Source: Chitinophaga sp. E66 (GTDB taxonomy: Bacteria; Bacteroidota; Bacteroidia; Chitinophagales; Chitinophagaceae). Taken from it: a DNA stretch of 64,000 bases. Below, in pieces: positions 19,264 to 28,360 of the stretch. The stretch's first letter is position 1. Each line of letters opens with the position of its first letter. The stretch is from positions 5,055,001 to 5,119,000 of the forward strand of contig CP079103.1 of NCBI GenBank assembly GCA_019285755.1. The letters run 5' to 3'. A program made the translations under genes and the position numbers. The notes beneath the pieces are model-generated. The model was not told the origin of the DNA, searched no databases, and saw only the letters and a list, made by a program, of their open reading frames with translations.

Positions 19264-20290
19264 ATGTCCAATCCGAACCTAAGACCAGATGACAACAGGA
19301 TGAGCGCTGCGGAGAAGGAATTCGAAAACAGCATCCGGCCGCGGGAGATCATGGATTTTTCCGGGCAGGACCAGATCATCGAAAATCTGAAGGTATTCAT
19401 CAAAGCGGCGAAGATGCGCGACGAAGCGCTCGATCATATTTTGTTTCACGGTCCACCGGGATTGGGAAAACCACCCTGTCGCGCATAGTGGCCAATGAGC
19501 TCGGCGTAAATATCCGGGAAACATCCGGCCCGGTCATAGAAAAGCCCGGCGACCTGGCCGGTCTGCTCACCAACCTGGAGGAACGCGACGTGCTTTTTGT
19601 GGACGAAATTCACCGCCTCAGCACCGTCGTGGAAGAATATCTCTATTCCGCCATGGAGGATTACCGTATCGATATCATGATCGATTCCGGCCCCAGTGCG
19701 CGTACGGTCCAGATCAACCTCCACCCTTTCACCCTGGTAGGCGCCACTACCCGCTCCGGCCTGCTTACCGCTCCCCTCCTGAGCCGCTTCGGCATCAAAA
19801 GCCGTCTCGAATATTATAATGCCGAAACCCTGCAGCGCATCCTATGGCGCGCGGCCGGCCTCCTCGGCACCAAGATCACTTCAGACGCCGCCGCCGAGAT
19901 TGCCCGGAGGAGCCGCGGCACCCCGCGTATCGCCAATGGATTGCTCCGCCGCGTGCGCGACTTTGCACAGGTAATGGGCAATGGCGTCATCGATATGGGG
20001 ATCGCGGAGTTCAGCCTGAAGGCGCTTAGCGTCGATGAATACGGCCTGGATGAGATGGATAACCGCATCCTCACCACCATCATCGACAACTTCAAAGGCG
20101 GCCCGGTAGGTATTACCACCATCGCAACGGCCGTGGGCGAAGAACCCGGCACGCTGGAAGAGGTATACGAGCCATTCCTTATCCAGGAAGGATTCATTAA
20201 ACGCACGCCCCGCGGCCGTGAAGTGACCGAAAAAGCATATATCCACTGGGCAGGAACCCCAACAGCAGGGGCCCCCAGCTGTTGTTCTAG
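19264..20290 (+). CDS. ruvB: Holliday junction branch-migration helicase RuvB
   Basis: Hexameric AAA+ motor that drives branch migration with RuvA and feeds junctions to RuvC. The Walker A HGPPGLGK(TT) at residues about 62-70 and Walker B LFVDEIHRL are clear, followed by the family segments GPSARTVQINLHPFTLVGATTR, GLLTAPLLSRFGI and the winged-helix domain (EEPGTLEEVYEPFLIQEGFIKRTPRGR). Frameshifts: in the Walker A stretch near 19465 and at CACTGGGC near 20253. Repaired, the protein ends SRGPQLLF with a stop at 20288-20290, about 342 residues. Confidence 0.95.
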
Positions 20291-20309
20291 GTAATGAATA
20301 TCTTATAAA

Positions 20310-20345
20310 CAGGAAGGCCGGTTGATGGATCAACCGGCCTTCCTG
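20310..20345. terminator. Long hairpin terminator between ruvB and the response regulator
   Basis: Seventeen-base arms beginning CAGGAAGGCCGG with a minimal loop, placed between two converging genes. T-runs on either side are short (TTT), so efficiency is uncertain. Confidence 0.8.
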
Positions 20346-20366
20346 TTTGATTATAAGTAAATTAGA

Positions 20367-21066
20367 TTAGTCTTTCACCACAAGGCGGAAACCGTTACCG
20401 TGGATGTTCACGATCTCGATGTTGGAATCGTCTTTCAGGTACTTCCGCAGCTTGGCGATGTATACGTCCATCGAGCGGCCGTTGAAATAGGTATCGCTGC
20501 CCCAGATCTTCTTCAAAGCTACTTCACGCGGCAGCAGGTCGTTTTTGTGCTCGCAGAGCATATGGAGCAGTTCATTTTCCTTGGGCGACAGCGTATGCGA
20601 TTCGCCGCCTTTTACCAGGGTACGCAGGCGGGAATTGAACTGGTATTGCCCGATCTTGAACTCGAACTGTTCTTCTTCCTTGCTATTAAGCTCCTGGTTG
20701 CGTTTGAGGATAGCCTTGATCTTCAGCAGCAGCAGTTCGGAGTCGAAGGGTTTGGAGATGTAATCGTCCGCGCCCAGTTTGTATCCCTGGATAATATCTT
20801 CCTTCATGGTTTTGGCGGAGAGGAAAACAGGGGGATATCGGGATCTACGTCCCGGATCTCTTCCGCCAGTTTGAACCCGTCCATATTGGGCATCATGATG
20901 TCGAGCAGGCAGATGTCGAACTTATCCCGGCGGAAGGCTGCGAGCGCGAGGATACCATCTCTGCAGAGCTCCACGTCGTAATCGTTGAGTTCCGGTAGTT
21001 CTTTAATACCATCCCGAGGTTGGTATCGTCTTCGGCGAGCAGGATCTTGGGTTTGCGTTCTTCCAT
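20367..21066 (-). CDS. OmpR/RprY-family response regulator (orphan)
   Basis: DNA-binding response regulator. The receiver starts KPKILLAEDDTNLGMVLK (acidic pocket EDD), carries the phosphoacceptor in CLLDIMMPNMDGF, and ends with the Lys in ADDYISKPFD. The C-terminal winged helix contains LSPKENELLHML, NGRSMDVYIAKLRKYL and IHGNGFRLV. Two single-base losses (near 20995 and 20830) split the receiver; repaired it has about 233 residues. It resembles RprY of Bacteroides and the gene at 23669. No histidine kinase gene is adjacent. Confidence 0.9.
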
Positions 21067-21090
21067 ATTTGAAATTGATTGTGTCTGAAA

Positions 21091-21098
21091 CAAATATA
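21091..21098 (-). promoter_or_regulatory. -7 promoter element (TATATTTG) for the response regulator
   Basis: Perfect TAnnTTTG match on the complement, 24 nt upstream of the start at 21066. Confidence 0.55.
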
Positions 21099-21125
21099 AC
21101 AGATAAAGGCGATTCCGGTTCGGCT

Positions 21126-21917
21126 TTAACGTTTCTTTACCAGGGAGGAAAGCGCCCAGCGCAGGTTGGAAAAGCTGATCATGTCTACTTTGATGCTGCC
21201 TACGGAGATGGGGCTGTCTACCCGGAGGGGATTTTATTGGCGTCATCGCTCACCCAAACGGTCATTTTCTCGCCCCTTCAAAGATGGTACCCTTGATGAG
21301 GAGGGGTTTGAACTTGATGGCGCGGAAGGTGCCATAGCGGGTTTCGATCTGTTCTTTGCCCATGTACCGGATGTAGATGTCGAACACTTCATCGTCGAGG
21401 AACATGGAGAAGGGGATCTTATCGCCGGGCTTATACTTGTTGAAGTCGATATTGCGGGCGTAGTAAATGGAGGAGATCACGTCCTGTATGCAGGCAGGAA
21501 CCTTGAAGTTGCCGGTGGTGCTGGTGGCGGTGTTATTGTCGCGGTTGAAGCCGACGTTGTTGTATTTCTTGTAGCCGCCTTCATTGATGTTGCGGATGAA
21601 GCGCATGGGCAGCATAGAGGCGGTGTCGATATAACTTTCGTAGCGGTCGCGCACTTTAAAGAACCAATCGTACGAGCGATAGGTCTTGCCGTCGCCCACT
21701 ACATGGTAAGCGTCTCTGCCGTTATATTTGACGAGGGAGGTATTGAAGGTAGCTTCCCCGGCGCCGACATACATGCTGCCGAGGTTGTAGAATACTTTCA
21801 GGGTGAGGGATTCGCCGGCTTTGAACGCGGTGTTGACGACACCGCAGAAGTTGTCCTGCGCCCTGGGGAGGCGGGGTAAAACAATAAGCCGGCAAGCAAC
21901 AGTAAAACATACTTCAT
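21126..21917 (-). CDS. DUF3108-domain secreted protein
   Basis: About 263 residues with a signal peptide (MKYVLLLLAGLLFYPAS). The mature part shows the DUF3108 pattern: KAGESLTLKVFYNLGSMYVGAG near the start, YDWFFKVRDRYESYID in the middle, and FKPLLIKGTIFEGGEKMTVWVSDD then PLRVDSPISVGSIKVD near the end. Function unknown; the family is predicted to be an envelope beta-sheet protein. Two frameshifts (near 21870 and 21285) are single missing bases. It is followed by the response regulator and preceded by the flippase-like gene on the same strand. Confidence 0.82.
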
Positions 21918-21927
21918 CGATCGTTCG

Positions 21928-22910
21928 CTATTTATCTCTGAAAATCTTCACGCCGAGGAGCAGCACGGAACCGATGGCGGCCGGCAGCACCAGGTTGATC
22001 AGCCAAATGGCCACCGTAGCGGCCAGGATGCCTGCGGCGTTGGCGCTGAGGAGGCCCAGGAAGTGGAGGCTGACGCTACCCCTTAGGCCGATCTCCGCGA
22101 TGGCCACGGTGGGGATAACTGCCATAACCAGGTAGATGACGCTGATCATGAGGAACCCCTCCCACCACACAAATGCAACTCCCAACGCATATAATAAAAT
22201 CAAATACTGTGCCGTAAACACTACATACCGGATGGCGCTCAGATACAGCAGGGTCCGCAGTTCCGATGGGGAATACCGGACGATCACCATGATAAAAACC
22301 TTCACTTTGCGCAGCCATTTCACACGGTCTACCAGCGAAATAATGATCCGTAGCCGAAAATAAAGGAATAAAACGGTGGCACAAACGGCTATGAGTAAAG
22401 CAAGCGTTAATTTTTCCTAAAACCCGGCGAGGCGGAAGGCGCGCCCACAACGTCATAATGGTAGATGTAATAAATGGAACCGGCCAGGCCGAATAACAAG
22501 GTGGCGATGATCTGGGAAAAGCTGCCCACGATGGTGGCGGCGATGGATTTTAGTTTGCTGGCATTGCTGAGGTATAGCATCCGGCCGCCGTATTCCCCGA
22601 TGCGGTTGGGGTGCTCACCGATACGGATACCCCGGTGAGGATGGCCCCGAAGGCTCTTTTAAAGGGTACCGTTTCAAGGGGCGTACAAGGATCTGCCACT
22701 TCCGCGCCTCGATCCCCAGTTCACCAGCATCATAAAGATGACCAGGAGTAAAAGTATCCATCCCCTGTCTGCCACGATCTCCCGGATATGCGCCCAGGCC
22801 GCCGGCAGGTTTTCCTGGTGCCGTATCTGCCGGATGATCGCAAAGGTTAACCAGGTGAAGAGGGCGCCGCCTAAGACGTAATTGAGGATTATTTTGGTAC
22901 TTTTGTTCAG
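21928..22910 (-). CDS. LPG-synthase transmembrane-domain (UPF0104) flippase-like protein
   Basis: About 327 residues, almost entirely hydrophobic helices. Fragments in order: KSTKIILNYVLGGALFTWLTF, GWILLLLVIFMMLVNW, the conserved RPLKRVPF and STPNRIGEYGGR cytoplasmic motifs (the latter is the hallmark of PF03706), SFSQIIATLLFGLAGS, and a C-terminal part GFLMISVIYLVMAVIP. At least four single-base losses break it. The true start is unclear: the coding frame opens around 22910 without an ATG, and an upstream TTG at 22958 would overlap the promoter and the divergent ruvC start. These proteins move or modify lipids; the exact role here is unknown. Confidence 0.8.
22898..22905 (+). promoter_or_regulatory. 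Candidate -7 element (TACTTTTG) for ruvC
   Basis: Perfect TAnnTTTG match 38 nt before the ruvC start, with a TTG at 22882. It lies within the 5' end of the divergent membrane-protein gene. Confidence 0.4.
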
Positions 22911-22926
22911 ACTTCTCGAATTTTGG

Positions 22927-22934
22927 CAAAAATA
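22927..22934 (-). promoter_or_regulatory. Candidate -7 element (TATTTTTG) for the flippase-like gene
   Basis: Perfect TAnnTTTG match on the complement about 17 nt upstream of the likely start near 22910. Together with the ruvC element this makes a tight divergent promoter pair. Confidence 0.4.
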
Positions 22935-22942
22935 GGCTCCGC

Positions 22943-23505
22943 TTGGCAAACAATTCAAAAATAATTCTCGGGATAGACCCCGGGACCATCATCATGGGCT
23001 ACGGCCTCATCGCCGTAACCGGCCAACAGGCGGAGATCATCAAAATGGATGTCCTTAAACTCAATCCTAAAAAGACCATTACGAAAGGCTTCGCGCCATC
23101 CACGACCGTATGATCGCCATCATCCGGGAACACAAACCGGTTTGTTGCGCGATCGAGGCGCCTTTCTTTGGCAAGAACGTTCAGTCCATGCTCAAACTTG
23201 GCAGAGCACAGGGTGTAGCCATCGCTACGGCGATGCAGGCGGGTTTAACGGTGGCGGAATATTCTCCCAAGAAAGTAAAGCAGTCCATCACCGGCAACGG
23301 CAATGCCAACAAAGAGCAGGTCTGGCTAATGCTCCAGCGCATCCTGAAGTTTACCGAAGCGCCCGAATACCTTGATGCGACTGACGCCCTGGCCGTGGCG
23401 GTATGTCATCATTTCCAGGATTCAGGCCCGGTTGTAACCAGCGGTAAATCAAAAGGCTGGGAGAAATTCCTGCAGCAGCATCCCGAACGGCTTTCCAGAC
23501 CATAA
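22943..23505 (+). CDS. ruvC: Holliday junction resolvase RuvC
   Basis: Endonuclease that cuts Holliday junctions in concert with RuvAB. Catalytic acids are visible in ILGIDPGT (first Asp), CAIEAPFFGKN (Glu) and DATDALAVAVCHH (Asp pair). KVKQSITGNGNANKEQV is the conserved junction-binding segment. A single base is missing near 23076, repaired to KKDHYERLRAIHDRM. The only sensible start is TTG at 22943 (LANNSKIILG), since no ATG lies in frame before the first catalytic Asp. About 187 residues, usual for the family. Confidence 0.93.
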
Positions 23506-23536
23506 TGCGAATTGAACATAATCCGGCCGGCCGATG

Positions 23537-23566
23537 TTTGTTAATTGAGAAATTGTACTTATTTTG
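23537..23566 (+). promoter_or_regulatory. Promoter for the response regulator at 23669
   Basis: TTTG at 23537-23540, a 19-bp spacer, then TATTTTG at 23560-23566. The -7 element is one base shorter than the TAnnTTTG consensus. The leader of about 100 nt holds a small hairpin (GCGTCCTGATTTAGTACCGCAGGACGC type). Confidence 0.4.
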
Positions 23567-23668
23567 AACTGAAATATGGCCAAAGCGTCCTGATTTAGTA
23601 CCGCAGGACGCCTACAAGTGTTACTAATGAAATTTATTACCTTTTATCACCCCTAATTTTTTTCGTAG

Positions 23669-24370
23669 ATGGATACGAAGGCTAGAATTTTACTAGTAGA
23701 GGATGATTATAACCTGGGTGCTATTACCAAAAAACGTTTGGAAGAATCCGGATACGAGGTGACCCATTGCTCTGATGGAGAAATAGCCTGGAAAACGTTT
23801 CAAAAAAGCCTGTACGATATATGTCTGCTGGATGTTGTGATGCCCAAGAAGAACGGCTTTGAGCTGGCACGGCAGATACGGCAGAAAAACGACCTGATTC
23901 CCATCCTTTTCCTGACATCTAAATCACAGGACGAAGACAAGATCAGCGGTTTCAAACACGGCGCCGACGATTACGTTACCAAACCTTTTTCCATGCAGGA
24001 GCTGCTCCTGCGTATAGAAGTCTTCCTCAAACGCACCCGTCCGCTCAATGCGGACAAGCGCACCACCTATACCGTGGGCAAGATCACCTTTGACTATGGG
24101 GAACTGAAGCTGACAGACAGCTCGGGCAAGCTCAAAGCGAGCCTGACCCAGAAAGAAGCAGACCTGCTGAAGTTTTTCTGTGAGAATGCCAACAAAACCC
24201 TTAAAAGAGAAGAAATCCTTTATCACGTCTGGGGAAAAGACGATTATTTCCTGGGCCGCAGCATGGACGTGTTCATCACAAAAATCCGCAAGCATTTCGT
24301 GGATGATAAGGATGTGAAGCTCGAAACGCTCCACGGCATCGGGTTCAAGTTCTATGTGCCTACGCTTTAA
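23669..24370 (+). CDS. OmpR/RprY-family response regulator (orphan)
   Basis: 233 residues, frame intact. Receiver: ARILLVEDDYNLG (acidic pocket), phosphoacceptor Asp in CLLDVVMPKKNGF, conserved Thr/Ser in ILFLTSKS, Lys in ADDYVTKPFS. Effector: winged helix with SLTQKEADLLKFF, RSMDVFITKIRKHF and LHGIGFKFYVP. It is closely similar in layout to the regulator at 20367-21066, suggesting paralogues. No kinase is adjacent, so its partner must be elsewhere. Its stop overlaps the converging HIT gene by 4 nt. Confidence 0.93.
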   Translation: MDTKARILLVEDDYNLGAITKKRLEESGYEVTHCSDGEIAWKTFQKSLYDICLLDVVMPKKNGFELARQIRQKNDLIPILFLTSKSQDEDKISGFKHGADDYVTKPFSMQELLLRIEVFLKRTRPLNADKRTTYTVGKITFDYGELKLTDSSGKLKASLTQKEADLLKFFCENANKTLKREEILYHVWGKDDYFLGRSMDVFITKIRKHFVDDKDVKLETLHGIGFKFYVPTL

Positions 24371-24767
24371 GCGTTACGCTCCAACTCCGCTATTATTTTT
24401 TCCTGGATCGCCTTCAGTTCTTCAGGCTGTAACTTCAGCTTGTGGCGGGTGAAGTTGAGATCGTCTGCCGAGTTAATGGGGACGAGATGGAGATGCGCAT
24501 GCGGCACTTCGAGGCCCATGACGCTGATACCTACGCGGTTGCAGGGTACAACGGCTTCGATGGCGCGGGCTATGGGACGGGCGAACAGCAGCCATTCCGC
24601 CAGGTAAGCATCACCCACATCAAAGAATTTATCGACCTCCGTTTTGGGAATGACCAGCGTATGGCCTTCCATCATGGGAAATATATCCAGGAAAGCATAG
24701 AACTTATCGTTCTCAGCGATCTTGTAACTAGGATTTCACCTTTGATGATTTTGGAAAAGATAGTCAT
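24367..24767 (-). CDS. HIT family protein (HINT-like nucleotide hydrolase)
   Basis: About 133 residues. The histidine triad HAHLHLVPI lies near residue 100, with the N-terminal TIFSKIIKGEIPSYKI and the ALDIFPMMEGHTLVIPK strand typical of HINT-type purine nucleotide phosphoramidases. One base is missing near 24733, which shifts the residues following KGEI. The C-terminal LQPEELKAIQEKIIAEL is longer than in minimal HINTs, as in other Bacteroidota. It follows greA on the same strand but is separated from it by a strong terminator. Confidence 0.9.
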
Positions 24768-24822
24768 GGCTTCGGGTTTTGCGTTCTCACGGTTCGGTAT
24801 AAAACTACAATATTTGGGCATA

Positions 24823-24854
24823 AAAAGGGCCCCCGTTTGCGCGGGGGCCCTTTT
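24823..24854 (-). terminator. Strong GC-rich terminator after greA
   Basis: AAAAGGGCCCCCG / CGGGGGCCCTTTT with a six-base loop. Works in the greA direction because the left A-run becomes a T-run on the complement. Confidence 0.92.
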
Positions 24855-24873
24855 CTTATTCTTGCCGCCGCTC

Positions 24874-25346
24874 TTACACGGTGATGTGCTCGATTTTGAA
24901 ACGGAGCTTTCCGTTAGGGGCCACCACATCTGCCTCTTCCCTACTTTCTTGCCCAACAGGCCTTTGCCAATGGGTGAAGTAACGGAGATCTTGCCCAGTT
25001 TCAGATCTGCTTCCTTTTCGGAAACCAGCTGATAGGTTACTGATTTCTTATTGGCCAGATTGGTGATGGTCACTTTACAAAGGATAGAAACCTTGGAGGT
25101 GTCGATCGTGTCGGCTTCCACCACGCGCGCGGTGGCGATAACGTTTTCCAGCGTGGCGATCTTGGCTTCATGAAGGCCCTGCGCTTCCTTGGCTGCATCA
25201 TACTCCGCATTCTCTTTCAAATCACCTTTCTCACGCGCCTCAGAAATCGCCCGCGCAATCTCAGCCCTTCCTTTGGTCTTAAGTTGCGTCAGCTCATCCC
25301 TCATTTGTTCAAGGGTCTCCTTGGTAACATAATTTACGCCAGACAT
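24874..25346 (-). CDS. greA: Transcription elongation factor GreA
   Basis: Rescues backtracked RNA polymerase by stimulating transcript cleavage. The N-terminal coiled coil contains MRDELTQLKTKGRAEIARAI and the acidic tip segment EAREKGDLKENAEYDAAKEAQ, with the DxxENxEY tip residues. The C-terminal FKBP-like domain has ISVTSPIGKGLLGKKVGD/E-type sequence. A missing base near 24943 shifts the last 20 residues; repair gives VVAPNGKLRFKIEHITV and a stop at 24874, about 157 residues. It is a single-gene unit with its own promoter and terminator. Confidence 0.95.
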
Positions 25347-25423
25347 ACCTGAATGTTTTATGTAGTACAGAAAAAAATTAACGCCCTCACTTGCGCAAAG
25401 ACGTCAATCCGGTATCAGTATTG

Positions 25424-25431
25424 CAAATATA
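25424..25431 (-). promoter_or_regulatory. -7 promoter element (TATATTTG) for greA
   Basis: Perfect TAnnTTTG match on the complement, 77 nt upstream of the greA start, preceded by an A-rich stretch. Confidence 0.5.
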
Positions 25432-25501
25432 ACTTTTTTTCGTTCCTGTCCCTCCCTGCTATCAAATATTAAAATGCTTAATATGGAAGGTTTCCCATAT
25501 G

Positions 25502-26428
25502 CTATAATTGCAGTTTCTCCAGCACCACTTTCGCCATTTTGATGGTCGCTTCGTGGCTGTAACCTGCGATGTGCGGGGTGATCACGGCACGGGGGTGATT
25601 GAGCAGGAACTGGAATTCAGCTTTCTCGGTTTCGCTGAAAGTATCCAGCTTTTCGTTCTCCAGCACGTCGAGCGCCGCGCCGGCGAGGGTACCGTTTTCC
25701 AGCGCTTTAACAACGTCGGCCGTCTTCACGACTTTACCGCGCGAAGTATTCAGCAGGTAAACGGGTTTGTGGAAAGACTGGAAGAAGGACATGTTCCCCA
25801 AATGCCGGGTCTCCTCCGTCAGCGGCAGGTGCAGGCTTACCACGTCCGCCTCGCGGAAGATCTCTTCCTGCGTAGCTTCCTGTACATATTCGTCTCCGAA
25901 TCCGCTTTTATACTTATCGTAAGCGAGAATTTTCATGCCGAAGCCCCGGAGCCGCTGCGCGAAAGCGCCGCCTGTATGGCCATATCCGATAATGCCTACC
26001 GTGCGGCCGCCCAGCTCCCAGGCCCGGTTGCCATCGCGCTCCCAGATGCCCTGGCGCAGCTCGAGGTTGCTTTTAAGCAGGTTGTGCATCAGCATCACCA
26101 GCATGCCCACGGCCTGCTCCCCTACGGTGTCGCGGTTGCCCTCGGGGCTGCTCGCCAGCCGGATGCCTTTCTCAGCGGCATAAGCCGTATCGATCAGCTC
26201 CATTCCGGAACCCAGCCGCCCGATCCATTCGAGCTGCGTGGCCCGGTCCAGTATGGCTTTATCGATTTTAATGCGGGTGGTCACGATCAGGCCGGCTGCT
26301 TCGTGTATAGCGGCAGACAGCTCGTCGTAGGTAATAGAAGGCCGGTAATTCACCGTAAAGCCCTTTGCCTGTAATTCGTTGATCAGATACTCGTGTACTT
26401 TGGCCGTAATGATTACTTGCTTGCTCAT
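25502..26428 (-). CDS. D-isomer-specific 2-hydroxyacid dehydrogenase (SerA-like)
   Basis: 308 residues, frame intact. The Rossmann motif VGIIGYGHTGGAFAQRL lies near residues 143-160, and the catalytic residues appear as Arg in LLNTSRGKVV, Glu in DVLENEKLDTFSE and His in VITPHIAGYS. The N-terminal half (GRLGSGMELIDTAYAAEKGI, SPEGNRDTVGEQAVG) is the usual catalytic domain. No ACT domain, so it is a short-form enzyme; phosphoglycerate dehydrogenase or another 2-oxoacid reductase are both possible. Its start overlaps the rsmA stop by ATGA, showing translational coupling. Confidence 0.9.
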   Translation of the reverse strand: MSKQVIITAKVHEYLINELQAKGFTVNYRPSITYDELSAAIHEAAGLIVTTRIKIDKAILDRATQLEWIGRLGSGMELIDTAYAAEKGIRLASSPEGNRDTVGEQAVGMLVMLMHNLLKSNLELRQGIWERDGNRAWELGGRTVGIIGYGHTGGAFAQRLRGFGMKILAYDKYKSGFGDEYVQEATQEEIFREADVVSLHLPLTEETRHLGNMSFFQSFHKPVYLLNTSRGKVVKTADVVKALENGTLAGAALDVLENEKLDTFSETEKAEFQFLLNHPRAVITPHIAGYSHEATIKMAKVVLEKLQL

Positions 26429-27175
26429 ATCATATGTTCGGTAAGGGCTACGAAATCAGCTACCGTGAGCTCTTCCGCGCGTTTCGTAAAGATAGGTTCC
26501 TGTAAATATTCTTTTTGAAGAGTCCTTTGAGAGGATTGCGCAACTGCTTGCGGCGCTGCCCGAAAGCGGTTTTCACCAGCAGGGTGAACTTCTTCCAGTT
26601 CTTCACCTCGTAAGGCGTTTCCAGCCGGGTGAGGCGGATAACGCCAGATTTCACCTTTGGCGGCGGGTTGAAGCAGTTTTCATGCACATCGAAGAGGTAT
26701 TCGATATGGTATTCGGCCTGCAGCAATACGCTCAGTATGCCGTATTCCTTGTTGCCATGCCCCGCGGCGATGCGCTGCGCCACTTCTTTCTGGAACATTC
26801 CCACTACCAGGGGCACCTGTTCCTTCCATTCCAGCACCCGGAACATGATCTGGGTAGAGATATTATAGGGAAGTTACCGATGACGGCAAAGGAGCCCGTA
26901 TAAGGAGGGGGCGTTTCCAGGAAGCTTTCGTTGATGAGCTTGCCCTGGAGCACCGGGTAGGTCTTTTCGAGGTATTGTACCTTTTCGGTATCCAGCTCCA
27001 CGGCTTTAAAGTCGATCCCCGGGATTTCCAGGAGGTATTTGGTAATGGCTCCGGCGCCGGGGCCCACTTCCAGCAGCTGCATACCCGGAGTAACGGGCAA
27101 TGCGTCTACGATCTTGCGGCACATATTCTCATCTTTGAGGAAATGCTGGCCTAATGACTTCTTTAGCGTATACAT
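26425..27175 (-). CDS. rsmA: 16S rRNA (adenine1518/1519-N6)-dimethyltransferase
   Basis: Also known as KsgA; dimethylates two adjacent adenines of the 3'-terminal 16S hairpin. SAM-binding motif LLEVGPGAGAITKYL near residues 34-48, acidic motif VELDTEKVQYL, and the catalytic NFPYNIST motif, which is interrupted by a frameshift at a G run near 26868. FNPPPKVKSGVIRL and FGQRRKQLRNPLKG are family hallmarks. A second missing base near 26509 shifts the tail; repaired it ends LTEHMI, with TGA overlapping the next ATG. About 250 residues. It starts an operon with the dehydrogenase. Confidence 0.94.
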
Positions 27176-27191
27176 GGAACAGAATAAGCAG

Positions 27192-27199
27192 CAAATTTA
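27192..27199 (-). promoter_or_regulatory. -7 promoter element (TAAATTTG) for rsmA
   Basis: Perfect TAnnTTTG match on the complement, 16 nt upstream of the rsmA start codon. Confidence 0.55.
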
Positions 27200-27250
27200 A
27201 GGAATCCCCGGCAGTTTGCCCCCAGCCGCCCATCTGTCAACTATAACATG

Positions 27251-27258
27251 TATATTTG
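27251..27258 (+). promoter_or_regulatory. -7 promoter element (TATATTTG) for pdxA
   Basis: Perfect TAnnTTTG match 20 nt upstream of the pdxA start codon, divergent from the rsmA element about 52 bp away. Confidence 0.6.
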
Positions 27259-27278
27259 TTGGATATTTCGGAATACTC

Positions 27279-28356
27279 ATGAGCTCAGCAAACGCACATA
27301 CAAACCGCCCCGTAATCGGGATCTCGGCGGGAGACCTGAACAGCATCGGCCTGGAAATCATTATCAAGACTTTCGCCGACAACCGCATGCTTGAATTGTG
27401 CACCCCGTGGTTTTCGCTTCCAATAAAGCGATCAATTTCTATCGCAAGCTGCTCAACGAGAATAACTTCAACTACCAGAGCATCAAAGACTTCAGCAAAC
27501 TGAACCCCAAGCAGGTGAGCGTTTTCAACTGCTGGGAGGAAGAAGTCCAGATCACGCCCGGCGTCCTGAACGAGACCGGTGGCAAATACGCCGCCCGCTC
27601 ACTGGCCGTAGCCGTGGAAAGCCTCAAATCCCGCCAGATAGAAGGCCTCGTGACCGCTCCCATCCACAAAAAGAACATCCAGTCAAAGGATTTCGACTTT
27701 ACCGGGCATACCCCTACCTCCGCAACGCTTTCGCCAGCAAGGACGTGCTCATGTTCATGACGGCGGACAATATGCGCATCGGCCTGCTCACCGAGCATGT
27801 GCCCGTGTCTGAAGTAGCCAAATATGTAACAAAGGAAAACATCCTGGCCAAGATCGCCATGATGAAAGACAGCCTCGTGCGCGACTTCGGGATCGACAAT
27901 CCCCGTATCGCCGTACTGGGCCTCAACCCGCATGCGGGCGACGAAGGGCTCATCGGCAACGAAGAGATCCAGCAGATCGCCCCGGCCATCCGCGAAGCCA
28001 AGCAACGCGGCACCCTGACCTTCGGCCCCTATAGCGCAGACGCCTTCTTTGCCCGCGAAATGTATGCGAAATTCGACGGCGTGCTGGCCATGTACCACGA
28101 CCAGGGCCTCATCCCCTTCAAATCCCTCGCCAGCGGCGAAGGCATCAATTACACCGCAGGACTTCCCATCGTCCGCACCTCGCCCGACCACGGCACCGCC
28201 TTCGATATCGCAGGTAAGAACGTGGCCGACGAAGCTTCTTTCCGCCAGGCCGTTTTCACCTGTCTCGATATCATCGAGCAGCGTAAGACATATGCGGAAA
28301 ACACCCGCAACCCGCTGAAGAAAACCGAGATTGCTTCTGAAAGAGGAGCCGTGTAA
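27279..28356 (+). CDS. pdxA: 4-hydroxythreonine-4-phosphate dehydrogenase
   Basis: Pyridoxal 5'-phosphate biosynthesis enzyme; oxidises and decarboxylates 4-phosphohydroxy-L-threonine. The N-terminal RPVIGISAGDLNSIGLEIIIK is typical, with VTAPIHKKNIQ and DFTGHTPYL (metal-binding His), LGLNPHAGDEGLIG (second His), then AMYHDQGLIPFK (third His) and INYTAGLPIVRTSPDHGTAFDIAG. Two single-base losses, near 27406 and 27712, are easily repaired, giving about 359 residues. Monocistronic, convergent with the methyltransferase gene and separated from it by only 4 nt. Confidence 0.94.
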
Positions 28357-28360
28357 GATC

